64,000 nucleotides of DNA from Streptococcus merionis DSM 19192 (GTDB taxonomy: Bacteria > Bacillota > Bacilli > Lactobacillales > Streptococcaceae). Positions within the stretch are counted from its first letter, which is position 1. Each line of letters begins with the position of its first letter. The position numbers and the translations under genes are program-made. The stretch covers positions 37,946-101,945 of the forward strand of contig NZ_KB904559.1 in assembly GCF_000380085.1 (NCBI RefSeq), given 5' to 3'. The notes below the pieces were generated by a model. The model had not been told where the DNA came from. It saw nothing but the letters and a program-made list of their open reading frames with translations, and ran no database searches. Below, one piece after another: positions 35,428-45,227 of the stretch.

Positions 35428-36231
35428 TTAACGCGTTGGCGTGTAAGTTAACTTATCTTGATTTGCTGCTAAAAAGTCTACCATCTCAGAATCTGGAATC
35501 TGTCTTAAATACAGATTAGATCGGATCGTCTCATCATCCTCGCGACAAGTGGATAACACAAGATACTTGTCATCCTTAGAAACTTTAATATTAGGATTCT
35601 TCGTATGCGCTAGCTCGCTGACCTCGGTCAATTGCTGAGCAAACTCTTCCTTTGATGCAAACTCTGTCTTATAAAAAGCAGTTGTCTCCGGCACGATAAT
35701 CAAGAAGGCTGCCTCATAATAGTAGTTACGCTCAGGTGTTTGGACCACCACATAAGGATGCTGGTCAAAGAAAGCTTGATCATCGTAAAAGTTGACATCG
35801 TTAAACATACGATGATCTGGTACTTTTGAACCACGGGCATGGCCGAATAACCAGGTCAATTGGTCACTAAAGTCAGCCTTATTATCTGCATCCATAAAAA
35901 CGGCACCCATATAGGGTTCGTGACCACCTTCAAATGTCTTATCAAGATAGGTTGCATTATCTGTTGTCTGCACAACAGGCTCATCAAGCATCGTTCCTGG
36001 AGCATAAACATAACCTACAGCCTCAGGATTGACAGCTCTAAGCCCCTCAAATTGTTCCTTGCGAGCAGCCTTTTCTTCCTCACTAACAGTATACGTTTTT
36101 TCGATTTGCAAAGGCATTGTCGAAGCTTTGCTTTTCTCAGAAGTGTTAGACTTTTGAGAGCAACCTAGTAAAAAGAGTGTCAAAAAACTGATTAGAATAA
36201 CTAAACGAGGAAACGCATTTTTAAAACTCAT
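35428..36231 (-). CDS. Class B sortase-like lipoprotein
   Basis: The 267-residue protein has a signal peptide with lipobox LLGC (Cys24), so it is probably lipid-anchored, followed by a Ser/Lys linker. The catalytic set of a class B sortase fold is visible: His131 in TWLFGHARG, Cys229 in LVLSTCRE and Arg237 or Arg243 downstream. Sortases usually have an uncleaved N-terminal helix, so a lipoprotein form is unusual. The neighbouring gene encodes a secreted protein ending in LPKTSAAK, a plausible substrate. Family assignment is from motifs; activity is unproven. Confidence 0.78.
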   Translation of the reverse strand: MSFKNAFPRLVILISFLTLFLLGCSQKSNTSEKSKASTMPLQIEKTYTVSEEEKAARKEQFEGLRAVNPEAVGYVYAPGTMLDEPVVQTTDNATYLDKTFEGGHEPYMGAVFMDADNKADFSDQLTWLFGHARGSKVPDHRMFNDVNFYDDQAFFDQHPYVVVQTPERNYYYEAAFLIIVPETTAFYKTEFASKEEFAQQLTEVSELAHTKNPNIKVSKDDKYLVLSTCREDDETIRSNLYLRQIPDSEMVDFLAANQDKLTYTPTR

Positions 36232-36258
36232 TGGGTAAAATCTCCTTAAAATAGAAAA

Positions 36259-36276
36259 AGTTGCCCGCAGGCAACT
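36259..36276 (-). terminator. Terminator after the LPKTS-protein gene
   Basis: AGTTGCC and GGCAACT form a 7-bp stem with a four-base loop, followed on the minus strand by five T (36258-36254). It lies between the LPKTS-protein gene and the sortase-like gene, so the second gene may be read only by partial read-through. Confidence 0.75.
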
Positions 36277-36301
36277 CTTTCATTTAATTTAGCAAACTAA
36301 A

Positions 36302-36961
36302 TTATTTAGCTGCAGATGTTTTTGGAAGAGCTTTTGAAGCTGTCTTAGTTGCAGCAGCTTTAACAGCTTTAGCTGGCTCAGCTTTCTTTTCTTCTGACTT
36401 AGTTTCAGCCTTAGGTGCTTCTTCTTTCTTTTCTTCTGGAGCTGGAGCTGGAACTTCACCTTTGTCAGCTTGTGCTTTTTCTTCTGGAGTCAAGATAGCT
36501 ACAGTACGAGCTACTTCTGATTCCAAAGCAGGCAGTTTACCTGTTTCAGTTTCAAGTTGCAAAGTAAGGTTAGTGACTGCAGCTTGCTTAGTAGCAACAT
36601 CGTTATTAAGAGCATCTAAAGCAGCAACAGCAGCGTTGAAGTCCGCGTAACCAGCAGCTTTAGCAGCTGCATCTTTTTCAGCAACTGTATAATCTTTGTT
36701 AGCTTCTACGAATTTGAAAGCACGTTCAGCTTTGTTTTGGGCTGTTGCTAATTCAGCTTTCGCAGTATCTAAGTTTCCTTGAACAGTAGCTACAACACCC
36801 TTTTGAGTTTCCAAAGCAGCAACAGCATTAGCGTAATCGGTCATACGACGAACAGCATCAGCTGCATGAAGAGCAGTATCTTTAGCAAACACAGTAGCAG
36901 CTGGAGCAGCAACGCCTGCAAGAGTTACAGTTGCAAGCAAAGTTACGATTGATTTTTTCAT
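36302..36961 (-). CDS. Secreted helical protein with C-terminal LPKTS motif
   Basis: The ATG at 36961 has TAGGAGA ten bases upstream. The 219-residue protein has a signal peptide cleaved near residue 26 (ATVFAKD), an Ala/Lys/Glu-rich helical region to about 165 and a Pro/Glu/Lys-rich linker (PAPAPEEKKEE). It ends ALPKTSAAK. The LPKTS resembles a sortase signal, but the hydrophobic segment and charged tail are missing. A consensus promoter suggests high expression. The adjacent sortase-like lipoprotein may act on it. I do not recognise a named family. Confidence 0.8.
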   Translation of the reverse strand: MKKSIVTLLATVTLAGVAAPAATVFAKDTALHAADAVRRMTDYANAVAALETQKGVVATVQGNLDTAKAELATAQNKAERAFKFVEANKDYTVAEKDAAAKAAGYADFNAAVAALDALNNDVATKQAAVTNLTLQLETETGKLPALESEVARTVAILTPEEKAQADKGEVPAPAPEEKKEEAPKAETKSEEKKAEPAKAVKAAATKTASKALPKTSAAK

Positions 36962-37013
36962 TGTAAAAAATCTCCTAAAATTTATTTTTTTATTTCCCAC
37001 ATGGGATGATTAC

Positions 37014-37042
37014 ATTCTACACCATGCTACAGAGATTGTCAA
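37014..37042 (-). promoter_or_regulatory. Strong promoter of the LPKTS-protein gene
   Basis: On the minus strand TTGACA (37042-37037) and TAGAAT (37019-37014) are exactly 17 bases apart, with a TG one base before the -10. A CCCACATGGG palindrome at 36997-37006 lies near the transcription start and could form a short 5' hairpin. Bases 37043-37341 are AT-rich and show no gene. Confidence 0.8.
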
Positions 37043-37341
37043 CATATTTTTGTGTATTTTTTAAAAAAATTTTAAGTTTTTTTTAAGCTTTGTATTATAT
37101 GACATCTAAAAATCGCTTTAAATCAGGCTTTTCTAGACTAATTTAACATTTTTTTCATTTCTGTTACCTTAAAACTACAAAAATGACATAGCATCAGTTA
37201 GGGCAATTAACCCAACTTCTTGTAAGTTATATTAACTCTAGCATGACGGCGTTATCTGATTTCATTTATCGTTTCAGAAACTTTTAAATGCTCTCGCCAA
37301 CAGTTGCAAAATCTAATCTAAATAGTAGAGCAAGCAAAAAC

Positions 37342-37362
37342 AGCACCCCGTGATATGGTGCT
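37342..37362 (-). terminator. Terminator of tag
   Basis: AGCACC and GGTGCT form a 6-bp stem, followed on the minus strand by GTTTTTG. It lies 42 bases beyond the tag stop. Confidence 0.6.
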
Positions 37363-37403
37363 ATTTTTGACTACTGAACTGATCTGTTTATAGTGGTATC
37401 ATT

Positions 37404-37964
37404 TTAATAGGATGACTTAAACTCACAACTGTTCTCATGGTCGTTCACTAGACCTGCAGCTTGTAGGTAGGAGTAGACAGCTACGGGGCCTGTGAATTTG
37501 AAGCCTCGTTTTTTGAGATCTCTGGCAAGCTGTTCGGAGAGAGCTGTTTTGGCTGGCGCTTCTCGGTAATCATGGACATTATTGATGATCGGCTGATTGT
37601 CCACAAAAGCCCAAAGGTAAGCATCAAAAGAGCCAAATGCTTCTTGAATTTGCAAATAAGCCTGAGCGTTCGCTCTAGTTGCCCAAATCTTACCTCGGTG
37701 ACGAATGACTTCTGGATTCTGCAGAATCATTTCCAAGTCTTCATCCGTCATCTGAGCTACTCTTTTCACATTATAGTTGTAGAAAGATTGCTTAAAGGCC
37801 TGACGCTTGTTGAGAATGGTCTCCCAAGACAGGCCTGCCTGATAGCACTCCAGCATGAGGAGCTCAAACAATTTCTGGTCATCATGGAGGGGCTTGCCCC
37901 ATTCCTCATCGTGATAGGCAATATAGAGAGGGTTAGACATCTTAACCCAGCCACAGCGATTCAA
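37404..37964 (-). CDS. tag: DNA-3-methyladenine glycosylase I
   Basis: The 186-residue enzyme starts MNRCGWVKMSNPLYIAYHDEEWG, the standard Tag N-terminus with the Zn-binding Cys and His. LSWETILNKRQAF and the C-terminal VNDHENSC (second zinc His and Cys) are also present. It excises 3-methyladenine from alkylated DNA. It follows ruvA in the mutS-mutL-ruvA-tag repair block. Confidence 0.95.
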   Translation of the reverse strand: MNRCGWVKMSNPLYIAYHDEEWGKPLHDDQKLFELLMLECYQAGLSWETILNKRQAFKQSFYNYNVKRVAQMTDEDLEMILQNPEVIRHRGKIWATRANAQAYLQIQEAFGSFDAYLWAFVDNQPIINNVHDYREAPAKTALSEQLARDLKKRGFKFTGPVAVYSYLQAAGLVNDHENSCEFKSSY

Positions 37965-38000
37965 ACTTAGTTCCCTCCTAATTAATGACTTATGACGTGA

Positions 38001-38106
38001 GAAGCTAAAATCGCTATCATTTTAGCTTCGAGCTAATAAGCCGCTTAGGCAAATCGCCTGATAGCGATTGCCGTTGAGTGATTAGTTGCTTTGGCGACAA
38101 TCACTC
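38001..38106. repeat. Three consecutive hairpins between ruvA and tag
   Basis: GAAGCTAAAAT/ATTTTAGCTTC (38001-38029) is perfect over 11 bp. GGCAAATCGC/GCGATTGCC (38048-38072) has one bulge. GAGTGATT/AATCACTC (38076-38106) is perfect over 8 bp. None has a clean T-run, so their role is unclear. Confidence 0.6.
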
Positions 38107-38113
38107 TTAGTGT

Positions 38114-38707
38114 CTATTTCATCAGCATCTTGAGCGCCTGCTTGATATAGTTTTCAGCGGTATCGTTCGTCCCTTCAAAGAAAGTCTTGACTTTCTTGAG
38201 TTCTCTAGCCTTATAGCCCAAGGCTTCCATGGCCTCCATGGCCTCATCCAGAGCTTCATTGCTTGACGGTGTTGCGACGACAGTCTGAGCTACGTCATTA
38301 TCTGCTCCACTGGTGATTTTACCTTCTAAGTCCAGTACCATCTGCTGGGCTGTTTTTTTACCAATCTTGGGAAACTTGGTTAGATAGGTAATATTTTTCT
38401 CATCGATGGCACGAATCAAACCTGCATTGTCATCGGCGGCGATAATCGCTAGCGCAGAGGTTGGGCCAATGCCTGACACAGAAATCAGATTGAGAAAGAG
38501 GGCTTTCTCCTCCTCGTCCTTGAAGCCATAAAGGGTATGGGCATCTTCTCGGACAACTTGGTGAACATAGATCTTGGTGGCCTGATTGAGCTGACCGGAA
38601 AAGGCATAAGGATTGGCCACATTAATCAGATAACCGACACCTGCCACATCCAAAACGATAAACTTGGCCGTGATTTTAACTAACTGTCCTTGTAAATAAT
38701 CGTACAT
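38114..38707 (-). CDS. ruvA: Holliday junction helicase subunit RuvA
   Basis: The 197-residue protein starts [16 protein letters not shown] with the OB-fold domain. The helix-hairpin-helix motifs [14 protein letters not shown] and [16 protein letters not shown] follow, then a flexible linker and the C-terminal RuvB-binding domain ([15 protein letters not shown]). It binds Holliday junctions and directs RuvB. It lies 49 bases after mutL. Confidence 0.96.
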   Translation of the reverse strand: MYDYLQGQLVKITAKFIVLDVAGVGYLINVANPYAFSGQLNQATKIYVHQVVREDAHTLYGFKDEEEKALFLNLISVSGIGPTSALAIIAADDNAGLIRAIDEKNITYLTKFPKIGKKTAQQMVLDLEGKITSGADNDVAQTVVATPSSNEALDEAMEAMEALGYKARELKKVKTFFEGTNDTAENYIKQALKMLMK

Positions 38708-38756
38708 CTCAACTCCTTAAATAGCAATAATCCCTATTTTACCAAAAAATACCAAA

Positions 38757-40736
38757 CTAGTACTTCCCCAACTCTCTCAGGCTTGTATGATTTTCTTGAA
38801 TGCGGCGGAACATTTTTTCCATGTCGGATTTGGTAAAGTTGACAAGGACTGGTCGGCCGTGCGGACAGTTGTAGGGATTATCACAAGTGGCTAGCTGCTT
38901 GATGAGTTCACGAGCAGAGTAGTCGTCCAGACGGTGATTGGCCTTGATGGAGCGTTTACAGCTCATCATGATGGCCAATTCCGCCCGATAACGCTTGATG
39001 GAAACGTTCTTGGTCAGGAGTAGCATATCGCACATTTCATAGATGCCAGACTCAATCTCATCTTCGCGGAACCAGATGGGATGCTCTCGCAAGATGAACT
39101 GATTAACCCCATACTCCTCCAAATGCACACCAATCTCATACAGACTCGCCATACGCTCTTTTAAGAGTAGCATATCATTGGCTGGAAATTCAAAGATATA
39201 CGGCACCAACAATTGCTGCTGAGAGCTGTCCACCTCGCCGATTTTTTCCCGATAATACTCGTACTTCACCCGTTCCTGAGCCGCATGCTGGTCAATGATG
39301 TAAAGACCTCCCTTACCTTGAGCAAAGAGATAAGTGCCGTGCATCTGCCCAAAATACTCTATCTCTGGGAAGGTCGATTTTTCTTCCTTTTCGAGCTTCT
39401 CCAAAGCTTTTTCAAGCTCTTTTTGATTGAGCTCAGGGTGGTCATAGTCGGTCTCTTCGTAGTCAGCTTGGTCACGCTGAGCGAACTTAATCCGAGGTTG
39501 GGTGACTTGCTCTGGCTCAACTTGGATCTTGACAGCGTTGTCAACCTTGTCAATATCCTGTAAAGATGGGCTTTCTTCTGCTACTTGTGAATGGGGCTGC
39601 TCTGACTTCTTGAGGAAAAAATCCTGCTTTTCTGGGTCATAGTAGAGCTTGTTTTCCTTGAGCGGTAGGCTAGTTTGAATCGGTTTGTCTGCCTTACGGA
39701 CGGTCGATTTTGCTAAATTTTCCAAAGCATCTGGAATCAAGTCCTGAGATTTGAGGGCTTCCTGAATAGCCTGAGTGATCAAAGTCATCAGCTCTCGTTC
39801 TTTAGAAATCCTTACTTCCTGCTTGGTCGGATGAACATTGACATCCGCTAGATAAGGATCAATCTGAATATCAATCACTGCAATGGGGAAACGTCCCACC
39901 ATAAGTTTAGAACCATAACCATCAATAATAGCGCGGTTAAGAAGAAAGTTCTTGATATAGCGACCATTGATAAGAATGGTGATATAGTTACGGTTAGCAC
40001 GGGTTAATTCAGGCAGGCTGACATATCCTGAGACCTCGAAATCTAGATCTGATTTGGTAATCTCGACCATCTTCTTGGCTGTCATCAGGCCATAGACGCC
40101 AGCAATCGCTTGGCGGAGCTGGCCGGAGCCTGCCGTCTGTGTCAACGTATTGCCATCATTGACAAGGGTAAAGGCTACCTCTGGATGGGCTAAACTGAGA
40201 CGATTGATCACATCAACGATATGGGACAGCTCTGCTTGCTGGCTCTTGACATACTTGAGACGGGCAGGTGTATTGAAAAAAAGATTTTCGACCTTGATTG
40301 TTGTCCCTTGAGGGCGGCTTAACGTGTCCTCCTGCTCAATCTTTCCCCCCTTGGTGACGATAAGACTTCCTTGACCCTCACCTGCTGGCGCAGTCTCGAT
40401 GGTCAGTTGACTGACGGACGCGATGGACGGGAGGGCTTCGCCTCTAAAGCCCAATGTTCGTATCCGAAAAAGATCGGCCTGAGTTTTAATCTTTGAGGTC
40501 GCATGACGGCGAATGCTGAGTTTGGCATCCTCAGAAGTCATCCCTTCACCATTATCCGTTACCTCAATCAAGGACAGGCCAGCTTCTTTGATGGTCACTG
40601 TAATCTGGCTAGAACCCGCATCAATGGCATTTTCAATCAACTCTTTGACAACGCTGGCTGGTCGTTCAATAACTTCGCCAGCCGCAATCTGATTGGCCAG
40701 AATCTCTGGTAATTCAATAATTTTTGAAGTGGTCAT
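38757..40736 (-). CDS. mutL: DNA mismatch repair protein MutL (HexB)
   Basis: This 659-residue GHKL ATPase has [19 protein letters not shown] and [12 protein letters not shown]. An acidic linker (about 330-450) precedes the C-terminal dimerisation domain with [12 protein letters not shown], the metal-binding motif of endonuclease-type MutL. With MutS it repairs replication mismatches; in streptococci it is also known as HexB. Length is normal. mutS lies about 1.4 kb upstream, with an unrelated regulator pair between. Confidence 0.96.
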   Translation of the reverse strand: MTTSKIIELPEILANQIAAGEVIERPASVVKELIENAIDAGSSQITVTIKEAGLSLIEVTDNGEGMTSEDAKLSIRRHATSKIKTQADLFRIRTLGFRGEALPSIASVSQLTIETAPAGEGQGSLIVTKGGKIEQEDTLSRPQGTTIKVENLFFNTPARLKYVKSQQAELSHIVDVINRLSLAHPEVAFTLVNDGNTLTQTAGSGQLRQAIAGVYGLMTAKKMVEITKSDLDFEVSGYVSLPELTRANRNYITILINGRYIKNFLLNRAIIDGYGSKLMVGRFPIAVIDIQIDPYLADVNVHPTKQEVRISKERELMTLITQAIQEALKSQDLIPDALENLAKSTVRKADKPIQTSLPLKENKLYYDPEKQDFFLKKSEQPHSQVAEESPSLQDIDKVDNAVKIQVEPEQVTQPRIKFAQRDQADYEETDYDHPELNQKELEKALEKLEKEEKSTFPEIEYFGQMHGTYLFAQGKGGLYIIDQHAAQERVKYEYYREKIGEVDSSQQQLLVPYIFEFPANDMLLLKERMASLYEIGVHLEEYGVNQFILREHPIWFREDEIESGIYEMCDMLLLTKNVSIKRYRAELAIMMSCKRSIKANHRLDDYSARELIKQLATCDNPYNCPHGRPVLVNFTKSDMEKMFRRIQENHTSLRELGKY

Positions 40737-40917
40737 AACTCTCCTTTCACTGAAAATTTGACAGTTCTATGTTGTGACTATTATACCACAAAGTCTAGAA
40801 ACTGCGAAAAGGAAGCGAAACTGACCAGCACTGTGTCAAGGTTTTATGACTGGAAAACGTTAAATTTTGAACACATTGAAATCAACAACCCCTTTTAGGG
40901 TTTCCCAAACTCCTGAC

Positions 40918-40949
40918 GTCGTACCCTTCGCGGGTGCGTGGATTGAAAT
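40918..40949 (+). CRISPR. Solitary type I-C-like CRISPR repeat (relic)
   Basis: The 32 bases begin GTCGTACCCTTCGCGGG and end GTGGATTGAAAT. Length, the internal CCCTTCGCGGG hairpin and the ATTGAAAT end fit type I-C repeats. Another ATTGAAAT ends at 40882, exactly 35 bases upstream, a normal spacer length, but the rest of that possible repeat is not conserved. No cas genes are present in the window. Confidence 0.6.
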
Positions 40950-40953
40950 TGCC

Positions 40954-41397
40954 CTAATGCAGAGATTTGTTGATTTCCAAGGCTTCCCGCTTCATCTTCT
41001 CGTAGTTAATCCAGTATAGCAAGCCATAAAGGGCAAGGTAGATGGCCCAGAAGAAAAGCAAGTGTGCAAGGTCTAGCGGAAACCAGCCAGCCAAAATCCC
41101 TAAGCCAGTAAACCCTATACTGGTCAGAATAAAATGGGTCACACTCATCTGCAAGAGACTCCAATTTTGCTTAAAGCAGAGATCTGCAACTTCAAAAAGC
41201 AAGCCAATCGCAAACCAGATGACAACTGCAATTGCCATAACAGCGACTGGGGTAAAATGAGCGTGATAGTAGCTCCCCATGGTTGACAAGGGATTGACAG
41301 GCAAGTAAACTCCTTTTCCAAAGATAGCTGACATCAACAGCGAGATTGTTGTTCCGATAGTGACGCCAAGTGCGCCTGATAAGATATATTTTTTCAT
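40954..41397 (-). CDS. DUF3021 family membrane protein
   Basis: The 147-residue protein has four membrane helices, starting MKKYILSGALGVTIGTTISLLMS. It fits DUF3021, small membrane proteins nearly always encoded next to a LytTR DNA-binding protein. It overlaps that gene by 4 bases here. These pairs are thought to form membrane inhibitor/activator circuits in streptococci (LytTR regulatory systems). Its end lies only 4 bases from a CRISPR-like repeat. Confidence 0.85.
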   Translation of the reverse strand: MKKYILSGALGVTIGTTISLLMSAIFGKGVYLPVNPLSTMGSYYHAHFTPVAVMAIAVVIWFAIGLLFEVADLCFKQNWSLLQMSVTHFILTSIGFTGLGILAGWFPLDLAHLLFFWAIYLALYGLLYWINYEKMKREALEINKSLH

Positions 41398-41837
41398 AGC
41401 CCTAAAGCCTCCTTAATTAGTTTTAAATAACGCCGCGAGGAATAGGTGAAATCCCCATTTTTTAAGCTGAGCTTGACCAAGCCATTAGGCGTGATTTGGA
41501 GATGGTCTAACTGTTTGATATTGATGATTTCGGATTGCGAAATCTGTAAAAAATCCGATGACAGCAGATCTTTGACCTGATAAAGTCGGTAATTCGTCGT
41601 GAAATCTTCTTTTTCCGTCTTGATGTGAACGACCTTCTCATCAACAACCAAGCGATAGATGTCTGCCAAGTCCAACAAATGAACTTCATCACCTTTTTTA
41701 CCAGTCAAGCGATCAATCTGCTGGTCTAAATTCTGGATGTAAGCTACTAATTGACTAATTCTTGATGTGTACGTCTTAACTTCAATAGTGACCAAGTCTT
41801 CTAAGATATGGTCTGCAATAGTTAATTGAACTTTCAA
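41394..41837 (-). CDS. LytTR-domain transcriptional regulator
   Basis: I chose a TTG start at 41837 because AGGAGG lies seven bases before it and the product begins (M)KVQLTIADHI, as in homologues; the frame is open to 41909 but without RBS. The 147-residue protein has an N-terminal helical part and a C-terminal LytTR domain (YRLYQVKDLLSSDFLQISQSE, RRYLKLIKEAL). Paired with the DUF3021 gene, with which it overlaps. Target genes are unknown; it probably regulates its own operon. Confidence 0.82.
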   Translation of the reverse strand: MKVQLTIADHILEDLVTIEVKTYTSRISQLVAYIQNLDQQIDRLTGKKGDEVHLLDLADIYRLVVDEKVVHIKTEKEDFTTNYRLYQVKDLLSSDFLQISQSEIINIKQLDHLQITPNGLVKLSLKNGDFTYSSRRYLKLIKEALGL

Positions 41838-41956
41838 TGATTTTCCTCCTCTTTGATAAATAGAATAGCTAGCTTTCCTAAGTTTATTAAACCATGTTTG
41901 AACGCCCACTTCAATAGTTTTTGACCATGTGGTTGAAAAGTCAGACTAAGTGGCAA

Positions 41957-42106
41957 AAGGGAGTGAGACAAACGGCATGATGACTTTGGTTGCACACATA
42001 CAAACATGCACCTTTTAAAGATGACGTATAAGCAGCCATGACTTCATTGAAATCGACTATACAGACCAGACAGCTACTGCGTCAAACTGGTCTATCTATA
42101 AAAGAA
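41957..42106. repeat. GGGAGTGAGACA repeat, copy upstream of LytTR pair
   Basis: AAAAGGGAGTGAGACAAACGGCATGATGACTTTGG opens the element. CAGACAGCTACTGCGTCAAACTGG and the following AAAAGAAACGAGACTGAG match the copy at 35341-35397. It lies between mutS and the LytTR gene and has no ORF. Confidence 0.7.
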
Positions 42107-42141
42107 ACGAGACTGAGTTCACTTGTCTCAGTCTCGTTTGT
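42107..42141 (-). terminator. Terminator of mutS
   Basis: AAACGAGACTGAG and CTCAGTCTCGTTT form a perfect 13-bp stem with a nine-base loop, beyond the mutS stop. The stem is built from the end of the interspersed repeat. Confidence 0.75.
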
Positions 42142-42190
42142 TTGTTAAAAAATCATTGAGTTCAGCCTAATCGTTGCCTTTCTAACTCAT

Positions 42191-44749
42191 CTACTTCAGA
42201 CTCTGTTGCAAGTCTGCTAAGGCCAGCATGGCTTCCATGGGTGTCATGGTATTGAGATTAAGTTGGCGCAACTGCTCAAGAATCGGATGAGAAGTCGGCT
42301 CTGCAAAGAGGTCTAGCTGCGCTGCTTGATTAGCTTGCACTGGCTCTGATGATCTCGACTGGTCTGCTGCTAATTGGGCTGAATGAGCCTCTAATTGTCC
42401 CAAGATATGATCCGCCCGCTTCAGCAATCCCTCTGGTAGGCCAGCAATCTTAGCCACATGAATTCCGTAGGACTTGTCCGCAGGCCCCTGAGCAATCTTA
42501 TGCAAGAAGGTCACTTGTTCATTTTGCTCTAAGGTTGCCACATGGACATTGACCAGATGTTTCAGTTGATCACTAAGACTGGTTAATTCATGGTAGTGGG
42601 TTGCAAAGAGGGTCTTGGCACCTACATGGTTATGAATGTGCTCGATGATAGCTTGAGCCAGAGCCATACCGTCATAAGTGGCAGTTCCGCGCCCCAACTC
42701 ATCAAAGAGTATCAGCGACTTTTCCGTCGCTAAACGAATGGCCTTGTTGGCTTCCATCATCTCAACCATAAAGGTAGATTGGCCGCCAACCAAATCATCT
42801 GCCGCTCCGATACGGGTGAAAATGGCATCAAATAACGGTAGGGTCGCTACATCAGCTGGCACGTAAGAACCAATCTGAGCTAGAATGACAATGATTGCCA
42901 ATTGGCGCATGTAGGTTGACTTCCCACTCATATTAGGCCCTGTAATCAGCTGAATGGCGGTGTTTTGATCCATCTGGATATGATTAGGTACATAGCGCTG
43001 AGCACCCATGACCTTCTCGACCACGGCATGGCGACCATTGACAATGTCCAGCACCCGCTCCTCGGTAAAGGTTGGGCAGACCAGATGCTGAGTCTCCGCT
43101 ACTTCTGCCAAGGATTGCAACACATCAACAGTTGCAATGGTCTGAGCTAGACTCTGCAGACGCTGGATATATTTGCTGACCTCAGTTCGCAGGCGCATGA
43201 AGATCTCATACTCAAGACTGGCTGACTGCTCACGCGCTTCCATAATATCTCGCTCTAGTAGGGTCAATTCCTCCGTCCCATAACGTTCCGAATTTTTCAA
43301 AGTAGCTTTGCGGAAGAAATGATCAGGCACATGGCCCAATTGCGAATTGGTCACATGGAAGTAATACCCGTCCTTGCGGTTGTAGTCAATCTTGAGATTG
43401 CTAATGCCAGAAGCCTCACGTTCCTTGGCTTCTAACTCAGCAATCCAGACTGCCCCGTCACGCATAACAACTCGGTATTTGTCCAAGGTTTCATCAAAAC
43501 CAGTTTTAATAATTCCTCCTTCAGTGATAACTGTCGGAGCATCTGGATCAATGGCTGCCGTAATCAAACTGTACAGTTCAGGCAAGGGATCAAGCCCTTC
43601 AATCAAGCTGCCTAGAACCGGCTGCTCTAAACCTGACAAAATAGCCTTAATCTGAGGAATATTGCCTAATGTCTGCCCCAATTGGAGCAGATCCTTAGGC
43701 GTTGATTTGCCAAAGGAAACTCGGCTGGCCAACCGCTCGATGTCATAGACACCCTTGAGGGATTCGACCAAATCGGCCCGTTCGATAAAGGCATCCATGA
43801 GGACCTGAACGACCTGCTGCCGCTCTTCAATCTGACTGCGTTCAATCAAGGGACGATCCAGCCAAGCCCGCAGAAGTCGCATGCCCATGGCTGTCTTGGT
43901 CTGATCTAAAAGCCAGAAAAGGCTACCGTGTTTTTTGCCAGTACGGGCGTTTTCCAGCAAATCCAGACTAGCCTTGGTTGCATAATCCATCTGAAGAACA
44001 TCGCGAACCTGATAAGGCCGCACCGGCTTGAGATGATTGAGCTCTCTCAGCTGGGTTCTAGCAACATAGGCCAGAAGCTTCCCTGCCGTCTGCTTTTCCA
44101 AATCGCTGAGGCGCTGGTCTAACAAAGGACTTTCTAAGTCGGCCTCAAGCTGGGTAGACAGGACAAGGTTCATCTGTCCAGACAGCACCTGATGAGCTGA
44201 ATCTCCCTCTTCTAGCGTCCAGCCAACAACCACCTCGCGGGCACGCAGATTGCGAATTTCTCCTGTCGCGCCAGCCAAGTCAGCCATCTCAGTCACGTAA
44301 AAATCACCCGTAACCACATCCATATAAGCTAGTCCGTAGCTTGCACCCCACTTGTCCAGTGCAATCAAGAAATTATTGCCACCGTCTAATTTGCTAGACT
44401 CTGCCACTGTCCCTGGGGTGACGACTTGGACAACCGCCCGCTTAACCACACCAACAGCAGTCTTTGGATCCTCCATCTGCTCAGCAATGGCCACTTTGTG
44501 TCCCAAATCAACCAAAGTATCAATGTAAGCTTGGGCTGAATGGTAAGGAACCCCTGCCATAGGAATAGGATTGGTTGCATTTCGATTTCGACTGGTTAGG
44601 GTCAGCTCCAAAATTTGAGCCGCCTCCACCGCATCGTCATAGAAAAGTTCATAAAAATCACCCATGCGAAAAAGCAAAAAAGCATCTGGATAATCTGCCT
44701 TGATTTCCAGATACTGCTGCATGCCTGGGGAAAGTTTCTCAGTTGTCAT
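42191..44749 (-). CDS. mutS: DNA mismatch repair protein MutS (HexA)
   Basis: The ATG at 44749 follows TGAGGAAC and gives 852 residues starting [13 protein letters not shown]. The mismatch-reading motif is present in [10 protein letters not shown]. Walker A is [13 protein letters not shown] and Walker [17 protein letters not shown], with THYHELT following. It recognises mispairs and recruits MutL. It overlaps the end of argR by 11 bases, so argR and mutS are coupled. Confidence 0.97.
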   Translation of the reverse strand: MTTEKLSPGMQQYLEIKADYPDAFLLFRMGDFYELFYDDAVEAAQILELTLTSRNRNATNPIPMAGVPYHSAQAYIDTLVDLGHKVAIAEQMEDPKTAVGVVKRAVVQVVTPGTVAESSKLDGGNNFLIALDKWGASYGLAYMDVVTGDFYVTEMADLAGATGEIRNLRAREVVVGWTLEEGDSAHQVLSGQMNLVLSTQLEADLESPLLDQRLSDLEKQTAGKLLAYVARTQLRELNHLKPVRPYQVRDVLQMDYATKASLDLLENARTGKKHGSLFWLLDQTKTAMGMRLLRAWLDRPLIERSQIEERQQVVQVLMDAFIERADLVESLKGVYDIERLASRVSFGKSTPKDLLQLGQTLGNIPQIKAILSGLEQPVLGSLIEGLDPLPELYSLITAAIDPDAPTVITEGGIIKTGFDETLDKYRVVMRDGAVWIAELEAKEREASGISNLKIDYNRKDGYYFHVTNSQLGHVPDHFFRKATLKNSERYGTEELTLLERDIMEAREQSASLEYEIFMRLRTEVSKYIQRLQSLAQTIATVDVLQSLAEVAETQHLVCPTFTEERVLDIVNGRHAVVEKVMGAQRYVPNHIQMDQNTAIQLITGPNMSGKSTYMRQLAIIVILAQIGSYVPADVATLPLFDAIFTRIGAADDLVGGQSTFMVEMMEANKAIRLATEKSLILFDELGRGTATYDGMALAQAIIEHIHNHVGAKTLFATHYHELTSLSDQLKHLVNVHVATLEQNEQVTFLHKIAQGPADKSYGIHVAKIAGLPEGLLKRADHILGQLEAHSAQLAADQSRSSEPVQANQAAQLDLFAEPTSHPILEQLRQLNLNTMTPMEAMLALADLQQSLK

Positions 44750-45227
44750 GAGCTTGTTCCTCAATTTCTAAGTCGTCCAAGTCCGACAAAACATCATTTA
44801 AGATAAGCTGTTTTTGCACCCAAATCGCTGATGCTTCATCTCGACAAATAGCAATGACCGTATCTGCACCGGCCACCGTCCCTAAAATGGCATGGGGTTT
44901 AGCAGCATCAATAATATTTGAAGTTACCCCTGCTTCACCCAGCTGCGTATGCATAACCAGCATAAAACTGCTCCGCTCAACCTTTTGAACATAGCTAGCA
45001 AGCATCTGGATAAAGGCTTCTGTTTCCTGACTTTCTGGTAAAATATAAAAGGACTCTGCCTTATCACGCGCCTTAATGAGCCCAAGCTCCCTTAAATCAC
45101 GAGACAGTGTCGTCTGAGTGACTTCAATGCCTCTAGCTTCTAAACCAACTTGAATCTCTCTCTGAGTTGATAAGCGAGTCGCACGCACAATCTCTTTAAT
45201 CAGTTCATGGCGATCTCTTTTTTTCAT
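44739..45227 (-). CDS. argR: Arginine repressor ArgR/AhrC family
   Basis: The 162-residue protein has an N-terminal winged helix ([31 protein letters not shown]). The C-terminal arginine-binding/hexamer domain has the [12 protein letters not shown] core. It is divergent from argS, a standard streptococcal arrangement, and probably controls arginine metabolism genes. Confidence 0.93.
   Translation of the reverse strand: MKKRDRHELIKEIVRATRLSTQREIQVGLEARGIEVTQTTLSRDLRELGLIKARDKAESFYILPESQETEAFIQMLASYVQKVERSSFMLVMHTQLGEAGVTSNIIDAAKPHAILGTVAGADTVIAICRDEASAIWVQKQLILNDVLSDLDDLEIEEQAHDN

Noticed and set aside
40851..40882. Second complete CRISPR repeat upstream of the solitary one
   Set aside because: Only the last 8 bases (ATTGAAAT) match at the right distance; the other 24 do not, so a decayed repeat cannot be told from chance.
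41838..41909. Longer LytTR protein starting at an upstream ATG
   Set aside because: AGGAGG sits directly before a TTG that gives the family-typical N-terminus; the upstream ATG has no RBS.
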